From contig NZ_JAUTBA010000001.1 in the NCBI RefSeq assembly GCF_030818895.1, forward strand, positions 5,456,001-5,520,000: 64,000 nucleotides of DNA, written 5' to 3'. This DNA comes from Sphingobacterium zeae (GTDB lineage: Bacteria; Bacteroidota; Bacteroidia; Sphingobacteriales; Sphingobacteriaceae). The translations under genes were made by a program, and so were the position numbers. Of this stretch, positions 1 to 8,994 are shown piece by piece (position 1 is the first letter of the stretch; the number at the start of each line of letters is the position of its first letter). Below the pieces are notes generated by a model. It ran no database searches. It was not told the DNA's origin and saw nothing but the letters and a program-made list of their open reading frames with translations.

Positions 1-2301
1 ATAATACACCTGTTGTAAATCCAATTGCTGTAGTTTATTTCTGTTGAAAGAAATATTAAAATCTGTGTTCCAAGTAAGATTTCCGGTCAGATTCTTTGAA
101 TTCACCGCAAATTCAAAACCATGGTTGTTCAGGCGGCCACCATTTCTCTGGATAGTGTTTGCTTGCTGTCCTGCAGGCAGACTTGCATTCATTAACAGGT
201 CTTTGGTATCCTTGTTGTAATAATCTGCACTGACGGTTAATCTATTGCTCAACATGGTGATATCAAAACCGATGCTGGTGGTACTTGTAGTTTCCCAAGT
301 CAGGTCTTTCGCTCGTAAGATTGTTGGTTTGTTGATATTGGGCAATGAATTTTCTTTTCCTTCGACAAACCACTGTTGACGCTGGATACCGCTTAATTGC
401 AGATACGCATAATCGCCTAATCCGTATTGGTTACCCGTTTGTCCCCATCCACCGCGAATTTTAAAATCATTAATCCAGGCAATATCTTTCATAAAGTCTT
501 CCGAAGAAATTCTCCATGCAGCCGAAACCGATGGAAAATATCCCCAACGGTGTTCTGGGCTAAGCTTCGACGAACCGTCTGCACGCATATTCGCAGTCAC
601 TAAATACTTGCCATCATAATTATACATGGCGCGAGCAAAATAGGACATAATTCCCCAGTTTGAGGCCGTAGATCCTGTTCTGTCCCAAGAAATCTTATTG
701 GCAGCATTCAGTGTTTCAATGATGCCATTGGCATAGTTTGAGCCAAAAATCTCACTTCTAGCGTACTTAGAATCTGTCCAGGAAGAACCACCCATTGCCT
801 CCAGATTATGCTTACCATAGCTTTTGCTATACGTTAAGATATTATCCCAGGTCAATACGGTGTTTGTATTGCGCATGTCGGAGGCCTCACCAAATTGATT
901 TCTTCCCCATGCTGTGGTCCAAGGATCCAGGAAGGTAGTCATAATGCCCGATCTTCGATCGAATGAAAACGAAGTTTTCCAAGTGAGGTTGGGCATAAAA
1001 GAAACCAATGCACTTCCTGTGGCGACAATCCGATTTTCTCGGTTATTATTATTTTTTGTCCGCGCTAAGTTTTCCAAAGGACTGGTAATGTTGCTGATCC
1101 CATAGAAATTATTATAGAATCGATCCGGATTTGCCAGATCCCATACCGGGGCATAAGTGGGTGTGGTAATCACCGAGGTAACAACACCGCCACGATTGGA
1201 TCCCAAGCCCGAGGTAATGCCATTATCATTGTTATCCGAATAATTGATATTCGCATTGACCTTTAACCATTTTCGAACCTGATTGTCAATATTAACACGG
1301 AAATTATACCGTCTAAAGAACGAGCCTTGTAATGTCCCTTTTTCATTCAAATAACCGCCGCCCAAATAGTATCGGATTTTCTCATTACCATCCGAAATTG
1401 ATATTTGATGGTTTTGCTGAATACCTGTTTTGTAGGTCTCTTTAAACCAGTCGGTCTGATCCAACAATCCTTCCGGAAGGTTGACTAGGCCGATCTCATC
1501 TTGTAAATCTTTGTATTGGCTAGTATTTAAAACCTGGACAGTGTTATTGACAACATTGGCTGTCCATTGTGTTCCAAGCGTTATTTTTGCTTCACCAGCT
1601 TTACCGGACTTGGTGGTTACTAAAATCACGCCATTCGAACCTCGAGAACCATAAATGGCGCCGGATGAAGCGTCCTTTAGGATTTGGATATCCGCGATAT
1701 CATTTGGTGACAAGAATTTAATATCCTCAACTGGAACTCCATCAACGACATACAAAGGAGTCGTATTGCTATTAAAAGACGTTATTCCGCGAATTTGTAT
1801 TTGAGGTGCTGCACCTGGTTGACCACTCGGCTGAATAACAGCTACCCCGGCCGCTTTGCCTTGAATAGCTTGGCCAAAATTAGTAACGGGTCTCTTCTCT
1901 AGGTCTTTGGTAGAGACAGAAGAAATTGCGGTCGTCACGTCTTTTCTTTTCACACTACCATAACCGATTACAATGACGTCTTCAAGCACATTGGTAGACG
2001 AATTTAATTGGACCACCATGGTATTATTGGCAGGCACTTCTTTGCTATCGTAACCAACAAATGTAAATTGGAGTGTACTGCCCATAGCAGCCGAAATTTG
2101 AAAACGCCCATCCCCGTTACTGGAGACTGCATTGTTACTTCCCTTCTGTGTAATGGTTACTCCAGAGAGTGGTTTCTGATCGTTGGCATCCAGGACACGT
2201 CCACTGATTTGGATCCGGTCTTGTGCAAACACCACATTCATCAAAGTGAACAGGAAAGCCAACCCCATAGAAAAGGTAACTTTTCGTGTAAAGTAAATCA
2301 T
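1..2301 (-). CDS. SusC/RagA-family TonB-dependent outer-membrane receptor, C-terminus cut by window edge
   Basis: The reverse strand is open from an ATG at 2301 to the window edge, giving 767 residues without a stop; the rest of the barrel lies outside. After a signal peptide ending near FAQ comes a carboxypeptidase-regulatory-like domain (RIQISGRVLDANDQKPLSGV), then a TonB-dependent plug with typical SusC signatures (IQIRGITSFNS, TPLYVVDGVP, ILKDASSGAIYGSRGSNGV) and the start of the beta-barrel. SusC proteins import oligomers bound by a SusD lipoprotein, whose gene should lie just beyond the left edge. The gene follows a SusR-like regulator in the same direction and has its own -7 box and a pair of 14-bp repeats upstream. 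The substrate cannot be read from the sequence. Confidence 0.93.
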   Translation of the reverse strand, partial: MIYFTRKVTFSMGLAFLFTLMNVVFAQDRIQISGRVLDANDQKPLSGVTITQKGSNNAVSSNGDGRFQISAAMGSTLQFTFVGYDSKEVPANNTMVVQLNSSTNVLEDVIVIGYGSVKRKDVTTAISSVSTKDLEKRPVTNFGQAIQGKAAGVAVIQPSGQPGAAPQIQIRGITSFNSNTTPLYVVDGVPVEDIKFLSPNDIADIQILKDASSGAIYGSRGSNGVILVTTKSGKAGEAKITLGTQWTANVVNNTVQVLNTSQYKDLQDEIGLVNLPEGLLDQTDWFKETYKTGIQQNHQISISDGNEKIRYYLGGGYLNEKGTLQGSFFRRYNFRVNIDNQVRKWLKVNANINYSDNNDNGITSGLGSNRGGVVTSVITTPTYAPVWDLANPDRFYNNFYGISNITSPLENLARTKNNNNRENRIVATGSALVSFMPNLTWKTSFSFDRRSGIMTTFLDPWTTAWGRNQFGEASDMRNTNTVLTWDNILTYSKSYGKHNLEAMGGSSWTDSKYARSEIFGSNYANGIIETLNAANKISWDRTGSTASNWGIMSYFARAMYNYDGKYLVTANMRADGSSKLSPEHRWGYFPSVSAAWRISSEDFMKDIAWINDFKIRGGWGQTGNQYGLGDYAYLQLSGIQRQQWFVEGKENSLPNINKPTILRAKDLTWETTSTTSIGFDITMLSNRLTVSADYYNKDTKDLLMNASLPAGQQANTIQRNGGRLNNHGFEFAVNSKNLTGNLTWNTDFNISFNRNKLQQLDLQQVYY

Positions 2302-2382
2302 ATGAAATAAAAAATTGGTTATTGTTTCATCTTTTGGTTATTCCAAAATGGCAATGAGTTTCCCCTGCTTCATTGCTCAAAA

Positions 2383-2390
2383 CAAAACTA
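2383..2390 (-). promoter_or_regulatory. Bacteroidota -7 promoter box of the first SusC gene
   Basis: On the minus strand this reads TAGTTTTG, a full match to the Bacteroidota -7 consensus TAnnTTTG, about 80 bases upstream of the ATG at 2301. No convincing TTTG -33 box sits at the usual 19-21 base spacing. That fits a promoter needing an activator bound at the upstream 14-bp repeats. Confidence 0.5.
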
Positions 2391-2423
2391 AGGTCACCTT
2401 GATAGAGAAAAAAGAGCGAGTAC

Positions 2424-2502
2424 TTAAAAAGTACCTATTAAAAAACTCAATACCCTAATAATAAGAATAATACGAAAAATAGCACGCTTTAAAAAGTACC
2501 TA
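2424..2502. repeat. Two exact copies of a 14-bp direct repeat (candidate activator sites)
   Basis: TTAAAAAGTACCTA occurs at 2424-2437 and again at 2489-2502, 65 bases apart start to start. Both copies lie between the SusC start and the end of the regulator gene. If transcription begins about six bases past the -7 box at 2383-2390, the near copy is centred around -54 and the far one around -119, which are usual positions for activator binding. Binding by the neighbouring SusR-like protein is inference. Confidence 0.55.
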
Positions 2503-2555
2503 AATAAGCGAAAGAAAGCGATTGATCTACTGTGTTTTGGTATGGAAGCGTGGGT

Positions 2556-4184
2556 CTACGCACGGTCAATTACCGCAATCTGGCAGACGGCAGCTTCAAA
2601 GGCGTCCCGATTTCCGGCAGCTTTATTACGTACCTTTGTTCTATAATTATAAACAGTACGAAGAGAATAACGCAGGAAGCTTGCAATCTTCACCGAATCA
2701 TCAATGCCCAATCGAATTAAGGCAAAGATGCGAAGTTCGGTATTTAACAGCTCGGTCTTTTTGGGGTATATCTTCTCGTCCTCCTGAAGCAAAGCATTGA
2801 ATTCATCAACAAAGGTCGGATATAGGTTTAAGAAAATACGATCAAAATTGACATACAGTTGCTTTACCTCCCGTTCTTCCATTTGTGTTGACTTCAACTG
2901 CTCACGAAGAGCATCCCACTGTTGATTTGTAGCCCTCTTTAATAAAGCCTTTCTAATATCTTCCATTTTATCGATATAGCTTGAGCACATATCAAAAAAT
3001 TGAGCTATATATTCTTCTTTGATGTGGTTGGATTCCGATAATTTAAGATTAGTCTGATTGATTTCATTATTTAATGATCGAAGTTGCTGATTTGTTGCTG
3101 ACAGCTGTGATCGTATTCGTCGCAAATGTTGCACCTGTCTATAAATAATAAGGAGCGCAATGATGACGCCAATCAATAAAATACTGACGATAACGACTAA
3201 GCCAACCAACTGCTTATTTTGACTACTGATTTTCTGCTGATAGGCTGCATTGATGATAGGGTATGAAGAGGTGCCTTCGATAATTCGATACCGGACTTTA
3301 CATAACATCGCATCGTCAATTGCCTTTTCAATAAACTGAAAAGCTCGGTCAAAATCTTGCTGATCATAATATGTTAGGGCGAGGTCGTGAAAAGATGCGT
3401 TGTCCCGATTAGCCATTTCAATATCAGCACTCGCCGATATGGAAAGATAATAAATCTGACTTTTTACATCCTTCTCATACTTATATATGAGTCCCATAAA
3501 ATACGCTATCAGGGCACGCTGCTCAACATCCTTCTTGTTTTCGTTCCAAAGCATTAACAGTTGTCTTTTAGCATCCTCACGATTACCGTTGAACAACGTT
3601 TTTATGGCGATGGTGGTACGATATTCCAATGAAGACTTTGGCAGTACCGTCAACAATGAATCACGATACTTTTCACTTGCCTGATAATACTCTGATCGAT
3701 TATTACTCTGACCATAATGGCTATAGAAAGAGCTGTAGGTATCATAATACTTTGCCAGAAGATTCCTGCCGAGATGAGCTGACTCGACTTGCTTCAATAA
3801 TTGTGCGGCTTCGATGTATCGTCCGATGGTGGAATATACCCATGCCAAATCGAGATGGATTACTGCCTGTAAAGAGTCATTACCTAGCGGAGCCAGTTTT
3901 TGACACAGTAAAATATAAGAAAGCGCTGCGTCGGAATCAAATTTCTTATAATTTTCAAAGATTTCGTAGTTTTTCTTCAAAAATTGAGCAGGATTACTTT
4001 CGAGAGCTTTTGCTTCTTGTTTCAGTTTTTCCAGCTTATCTTCACGATTTTTGACGTAAATCTTTTGGTTGTCCATTAAATATTCCAAACGTTGTAAAAC
4101 GCCAATACTATCCGAAGTCACTTGGGCAGATAGGTAAATACTAAAATGAGAGCAAAGTAGAAAAAGAAAGATGCGCTGCAACAT
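2556..4184 (-). CDS. SusR-like membrane-spanning transcriptional regulator (TPR sensor, TM, C-terminal HTH; DUF6377-like)
   Basis: This 542-residue protein has a signal sequence (1-20), an alpha-helical TPR-like periplasmic region (about 40-310), one transmembrane segment (326-348), a coiled coil (350-390) and a C-terminal helix-turn-helix of LuxR type (about 485-535, with LRIFALIRLGIDDSVKIASFLRYSLRTVYNYR). The layout and size match the family I know as DUF6377 and resemble SusR, which senses glycan in the periplasm and activates a SusC/SusD operon. It sits directly upstream of the SusC gene in the same direction, so it most likely controls that system. The sensed ligand is unknown, and the family name is from memory. 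Confidence 0.8.
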   Translation of the reverse strand: MLQRIFLFLLCSHFSIYLSAQVTSDSIGVLQRLEYLMDNQKIYVKNREDKLEKLKQEAKALESNPAQFLKKNYEIFENYKKFDSDAALSYILLCQKLAPLGNDSLQAVIHLDLAWVYSTIGRYIEAAQLLKQVESAHLGRNLLAKYYDTYSSFYSHYGQSNNRSEYYQASEKYRDSLLTVLPKSSLEYRTTIAIKTLFNGNREDAKRQLLMLWNENKKDVEQRALIAYFMGLIYKYEKDVKSQIYYLSISASADIEMANRDNASFHDLALTYYDQQDFDRAFQFIEKAIDDAMLCKVRYRIIEGTSSYPIINAAYQQKISSQNKQLVGLVVIVSILLIGVIIALLIIYRQVQHLRRIRSQLSATNQQLRSLNNEINQTNLKLSESNHIKEEYIAQFFDMCSSYIDKMEDIRKALLKRATNQQWDALREQLKSTQMEEREVKQLYVNFDRIFLNLYPTFVDEFNALLQEDEKIYPKKTELLNTELRIFALIRLGIDDSVKIASFLRYSLRTVYNYRTKVRNKAAGNRDAFEAAVCQIAVIDRA

Positions 4185-4313
4185 ACTAAAATCGGTTCAA
4201 CATTCTGTGCCTAAACTACATAAAAATAACTACAAAACATACATGACTTTGCAGCAAGCATTAGTAATGAGAACAAACTGAATATTCTTTCTGCCCTATC
4301 ACATGAAGGACTA

Positions 4314-4348
4314 TCAAAAAAAAGAGGACGTCTCACGACGGCCTCTTT
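4314..4348 (-). terminator. Rho-independent terminator after the efflux operon
   Basis: AAAGAGG (4321-4327) pairs with CCTCTTT (4342-4348), and CGTC pairs with GACG inside after one A/G mismatch. Read on the minus strand, the stem is followed by a run of eight or nine T. It lies about 85 bases past the stop of the pump/channel gene at 4431. Confidence 0.8.
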
Positions 4349-4430
4349 CACTGACCTTTTTTGGGTCCAAGAATTAACAAGTTAATTCTTTATCGCATGA
4401 AAAATAGTTTTCCTATTGAAATAAAAAGCC

Positions 4431-7400
4431 TTATTGCCAGCCCCCTCCTAGGGCTTTATAGAGTAGAATCTGGTTTAACGTACTCTCTTTCTCCAGCTCC
4501 ACTTTTCCAACTTGAGCTTCCAAAGATTCTTTCTGGGCCGTCACAACATCCAATGATGACACCCTCCCGGCAATAAACAGCTCTTGGGCAGCTTCAATAG
4601 ATAATTCCAATGCCTGAACATGCTCATCCACGAAATTACGTCGCTTGACGATCGCCTCTTGCGTCATAATCACATTAGAAACTTCATTGTACGCATTTAA
4701 AACCGTTTTTTCATAGTCCACAAACGCTATTCCATAGTCTGCTTTAGCAATCTCATACTGCGTTTTAAGCTGTCTTTGGTTAAATAAGGGAAGTGTAATA
4801 CCGCCAAAAAGATTATAAGCAATAGATCTATCCAAGTTGAATAGCTTGCCAAAGCTAAAGCTCTGTAATCCTACAAATGGACTTATTGCAACAGAAGGTA
4901 GAAATGCCAGACGTGAAGCTTCTTGGTTGTTTGAAGATGCAATCACCTTGAGATAGGCCGCTTTAATATCCGGACGTTGATTTACCAGATCATCTGGTGT
5001 ACCAAATTGCATGGCATGATATAAATCGGCATTTTCGGTATAAGTACTTCTTACAATCGGTTGATAAAAGCGTCCCAATAACCCATTGATATGATGTTCC
5101 CACAAAGCTATCTCCTGCAGTAACTGCTCCTTGGCAGCTTTGGAGTTGGCTAATAAGGCCTTAAATTGCTGTACAGATAGCTCCGTTGCATAACCAGCAT
5201 CCTTTTTTACCTCAACAACTTCTAATGCATTCTTATGCAATGCAATATTCCGATCGTATACCTTTATTTTTTGGTCCAGCGCTATCAGTTCATAATAAGC
5301 CGTGGCAATATTAGAGACCAACTCTGTTTCTAAAAGGCGCTTACCTTCCTGTTCAGCTAAAAAGCCAAAGTAAGCTGCTTGTTTTTGGCTCTTCAACTTT
5401 CCCCAAAGGTCAATTTCCCAGGAGGAGCGAAGTCCTATAAAATAATCTGGAATAAAGGGCTCAGGCAATTTTTCATCACTCTTCAGGTTTTCTGAAAAAT
5501 TTGAATCGTAGTTACCTATTCCCGATTCTGTATAATGTCCATATTTCCGTATTCCACCTTCCACTACAGCTTCAACGGTTGGCCCTAATGCCGCCTTACG
5601 CTGTTTAAAATAAGCTTGTGCAGATTCCAGTCGTAAGATCGATTGACGAATATCCATATTATTCAGCAAAGCAGAATCAATCAGAGAAACTAATTTTGGA
5701 TCCCTAAAGATTTCCTTCCAGGACCTGCGGCCTACATTTAAACTATCCGGCGAGATGCTTTTGGAAAATGAAGCCGGTACATTTACTTTCTCCGGTTGAT
5801 GCGCCTTTTTAGGCACCGAACAACTACCCAATAAAATAAGTGCGGCTATGACTAAAGACGCCTGTTTGACAACGTGTTTCTTATTCTCCTTTTTTGAGAA
5901 TAAAATCACTAATCCAGGGATGACAAGAATCCCGAGTATGGTTCCGATAAGCATCCCCCCCACCGCAGCGGTACCAATACTCCGATTGCCCAATGCTCCG
6001 GCTCCACTGGCCATCATTAAAGGAATCAAACCTGCTATAAATGCAAAGGAAGTCATTAATATGGGACGCAAACGGGCAACCGCTCCTTCAATTGAAGCTG
6101 TCACGATATCCATTCCCTGCTTATATTTTAAATTGGCATATTCCACAATCAAGATGGCGTTCTTACCCAACAAACCAATCAGCATCACCAATGCTACCTG
6201 CGCATAGATATTGTTTTCCAGTCCGAAGACTTTCAAGAAAATAAATGCACCAAAGATCCCTGCCGGAAGACAGAGGAGAACCGGTAAAGGCAACAGAAAG
6301 CTTTCATACTGCGCACATAACAACAGGTAGACAAATAGAAGACATAGGGCAAAAATATACAAAGCCTGGTTTCCAGAAATCTTTTGCTCACGGGTCATAC
6401 CGGACCATTCGATGCTATAGCCTTGCGGCAAAGAAGAAGCAATTTTCTCCACTTCGTCAATGGCTTGACCCGAGCTGAAACCTGCTGAAGACTGCCCTGT
6501 AATCATGGCTGAACTAAACATGTTGTAACGCGTGATTTGTTCAGGTCCATAAATTCTGTCCATGGAAATAAAGGCATTGTAAGGTACCATCTCACCTGTC
6601 TCATTCTTTACATATAGGCGCAGTACATCTTCTGGGCGTTGGCGATATTCGGGACCAGCCTGAACCATCACTTTATACATTTGTCCATAGCGGATAAAGT
6701 TGGTTGCATAAAGACTTCCCATCAAGGTCTGCAGTGTATTCATGGCATTTTCTACTGATATCCCCTTTTTTGCAGCCATATCGTAGTCAACCTTCAGCAT
6801 ATATTGCGGGAAGTTCACATCAAAGCTGGAGCTGATATCCTGAAGGACCTCGCTTTTCTCCATATCGTCCATAAACTTCTGCAGTACTTCGGCCGTTTTA
6901 TTCAGATCCTCATTACCGCTTCGATCCAAAAGTCGCAACTCAAAACCCGACGAATTACCAAATCCAGGTACCGTCGGCGGGGGAAAGAAATCAATCTGTG
7001 CATCAGCAAAGTCTTTGGTTTTATCGCGTAGCTCCTTAATGACATCATCTACAGTCTGGTCCCGCTCTTTCCAAGGCTTAAGGTTAATCATACCCATTCC
7101 ATAGGAAGCTCCTGATACTTCGGTAACTATACTATATCCTGACAAGGTCGAAACAGTCTCAACAACATCGAGCTTTCGTGATACGGAGTCAATTTTATCC
7201 AAAACGCGTTCTGTGCGGTCTACAGTTGCACCCGGCGGTGTCGTTACCGCAACATAGATCATCCCTTGATCTTCTGTCGGAATAAAACCTGCGGGTAAGA
7301 TGGCACTACTGCCCCAAGTTGCGACAAAAAATCCTCCCAACAAAAGCAGTGTTAGTCCGCGTCGTGCACTCGTTTTTACCAAAATACCTTTATAGCCAAA

Positions 7401-8981
7401 GGCAGTTCTATCATAGATGTGGTTGAATTTTTTAAAGAAACGATCCAACCAGTTATTCGATGGTTTACGGTCATGTGGTGATTTTAAGAAAAGTGCACAC
7501 AAAGCGGGCGTCAATGTTAAAGCGTTGATTCCCGAAATAACAATAGCGGCGGCGAGTGTCAGCGAAAATTGACGATAAAATATTCCGACTGGTCCTGAAA
7601 GAAAGGCTACTGGAACAAAAACAGCCGACATAACCAAGGTGATGGCCACAACGGCACCACCAACTTCTTTCATGGCTTCTAATGTCGCTTCCATAGGTTG
7701 GAGATGCTCATCTTCCATTTTGGCATACACAGCTTCCACGACAACAATCCCATTATCTACCACAATTCCTATCGCCAATACCAATGCAAATAAGGTCAAC
7801 AGATTGATGGAGAAACCGAGCATCTGCATACAAAATAGTGCGCCAATCAAACACACGGGCACGGCCAAAATAGGGATAATTGTGGCTCTAAAATCTTGCA
7901 AAAAGATAAATACCACAATAAAAACCAAAAGGAATGCTTCTAATAAGGTTTTGATAACAGAAGATATTGAGGCATCCAAAAACCGCGACACATCATATCC
8001 CATCGTATAGGTCATGCCCGTCGGGAACTGGGTCTGTTTCAGCTCTGCCATCCGATCCTTTACACGCTGAATCACCTCCTGTGCGTTTGATCCGGGCAAT
8101 TGCTTTAACATGATGGAAGCCGAGGGCCGACCATCGGTTTTGGATACCATTTCGTAATCTAATGAGCCAAATTCAACATCGGCAACGTCTTTAATACGAA
8201 TAATGGAGCCATTGGCCGTGGCGCGAATAGGAACGTTAGCATATTCATCAATTTCAGTGAATTTACCCGGATAACGCAAAACATATTGTTGCATGTTACG
8301 CATTTTATCCGAGCTGATACCTGTTTGACCTGGCGCCGCCTCGATATTCTGCTTCCGCAATGCAGCAACCACATCCTCAGCAGAAATATTATAAGCTGCC
8401 ATACGGTCAGGCTTAACCCAAACACGCATCGCATAGTCGCGCATCCCCATAATCTGAGCAAGTCCAACCCCCTCAATACGTTTCAGTTCCTTTAAAATAT
8501 TAATGTCTGCGAAGTTGTAAATGAATCTTTCATCTGCCGTTTCATCGTCTGTAAAAACATTGAGATACATTAACATCGAATTGACCTCTTTCTCTGTCGT
8601 AACGCCTGCTTTAATTACTTCCTCGGGTAGTTCATCCAATACGGTTGTAACGCGATTTTGTACGTTTACGGCAGCGATATCTGGATCCGTGCCGACTTCG
8701 AAAAAGATCTGAATCACTGTGCTTCCGTTATTGGTAGACACCGAGTTCATGTAAGTCATCCCTGCAACACCGTTAATTGCTTTTTCTAAAGGAATAGCAA
8801 CTGCATTTGTACTTACTTCAGCATTAGCTCCTGTGTAATTGGCATTGACGACTACCGAAGGTGGGACAATATCCGGAAATTGTGTAATGGGCAATGTAAA
8901 TAAGGCCAACAGACCCAAAAGTGTAATAAACACCGAAATAACCAACGACAGTATGGGCCGTTTTATAAATGTTTCAAACAT
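4431..8981 (-). CDS. Fused RND multidrug pump (AcrB/HAE1 type) and outer-membrane factor (OprM/NodT type)
   Basis: A single 1516-residue ORF. Residues 1 to about 1035 are a full RND permease: N-terminal helix (MFETFIKRPILSLVISVF), porter domains, TM4 motif (GIVVDNGIVVVEAV), TM10 GKNAILIVEYA and TM11 RLRPILMTSFAF. Residues from about 1040 on form a signal-like helix with a lipobox (LLGSC, Cys1054) followed by a complete outer-membrane-factor lipoprotein (WKEIFRDPKLVSLIDSALLNNMDIR onwards, two coiled-coil repeats). There is no ATG, GTG or TTG in frame at the junction, so the channel part appears to be translated only as a fusion. AcrB and TolC are both trimers, so a 1:1 fusion suits the stoichiometry. 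Asp409 is kept, but the next position, Asp in AcrB, is Asn410. The adaptor gene lies 13 bases upstream. Substrate unknown. Confidence 0.92.
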   Translation of the reverse strand: MFETFIKRPILSLVISVFITLLGLLALFTLPITQFPDIVPPSVVVNANYTGANAEVSTNAVAIPLEKAINGVAGMTYMNSVSTNNGSTVIQIFFEVGTDPDIAAVNVQNRVTTVLDELPEEVIKAGVTTEKEVNSMLMYLNVFTDDETADERFIYNFADINILKELKRIEGVGLAQIMGMRDYAMRVWVKPDRMAAYNISAEDVVAALRKQNIEAAPGQTGISSDKMRNMQQYVLRYPGKFTEIDEYANVPIRATANGSIIRIKDVADVEFGSLDYEMVSKTDGRPSASIMLKQLPGSNAQEVIQRVKDRMAELKQTQFPTGMTYTMGYDVSRFLDASISSVIKTLLEAFLLVFIVVFIFLQDFRATIIPILAVPVCLIGALFCMQMLGFSINLLTLFALVLAIGIVVDNGIVVVEAVYAKMEDEHLQPMEATLEAMKEVGGAVVAITLVMSAVFVPVAFLSGPVGIFYRQFSLTLAAAIVISGINALTLTPALCALFLKSPHDRKPSNNWLDRFFKKFNHIYDRTAFGYKGILVKTSARRGLTLLLLGGFFVATWGSSAILPAGFIPTEDQGMIYVAVTTPPGATVDRTERVLDKIDSVSRKLDVVETVSTLSGYSIVTEVSGASYGMGMINLKPWKERDQTVDDVIKELRDKTKDFADAQIDFFPPPTVPGFGNSSGFELRLLDRSGNEDLNKTAEVLQKFMDDMEKSEVLQDISSSFDVNFPQYMLKVDYDMAAKKGISVENAMNTLQTLMGSLYATNFIRYGQMYKVMVQAGPEYRQRPEDVLRLYVKNETGEMVPYNAFISMDRIYGPEQITRYNMFSSAMITGQSSAGFSSGQAIDEVEKIASSLPQGYSIEWSGMTREQKISGNQALYIFALCLLFVYLLLCAQYESFLLPLPVLLCLPAGIFGAFIFLKVFGLENNIYAQVALVMLIGLLGKNAILIVEYANLKYKQGMDIVTASIEGAVARLRPILMTSFAFIAGLIPLMMASGAGALGNRSIGTAAVGGMLIGTILGILVIPGLVILFSKKENKKHVVKQASLVIAALILLGSCSVPKKAHQPEKVNVPASFSKSISPDSLNVGRRSWKEIFRDPKLVSLIDSALLNNMDIRQSILRLESAQAYFKQRKAALGPTVEAVVEGGIRKYGHYTESGIGNYDSNFSENLKSDEKLPEPFIPDYFIGLRSSWEIDLWGKLKSQKQAAYFGFLAEQEGKRLLETELVSNIATAYYELIALDQKIKVYDRNIALHKNALEVVEVKKDAGYATELSVQQFKALLANSKAAKEQLLQEIALWEHHINGLLGRFYQPIVRSTYTENADLYHAMQFGTPDDLVNQRPDIKAAYLKVIASSNNQEASRLAFLPSVAISPFVGLQSFSFGKLFNLDRSIAYNLFGGITLPLFNQRQLKTQYEIAKADYGIAFVDYEKTVLNAYNEVSNVIMTQEAIVKRRNFVDEHVQALELSIEAAQELFIAGRVSSLDVVTAQKESLEAQVGKVELEKESTLNQILLYKALGGGWQ

Positions 8982-8994
8982 AATCTATCCTCCG

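Noticed and set aside
5848..8010. Several open frames of 60-123 codons on the plus strand within the RND pump gene, and a 105-codon minus-strand frame at 8159-8476
   Set aside because: They are shadows of the long pump ORF in other frames, with no signal sequence, family resemblance or promoter.
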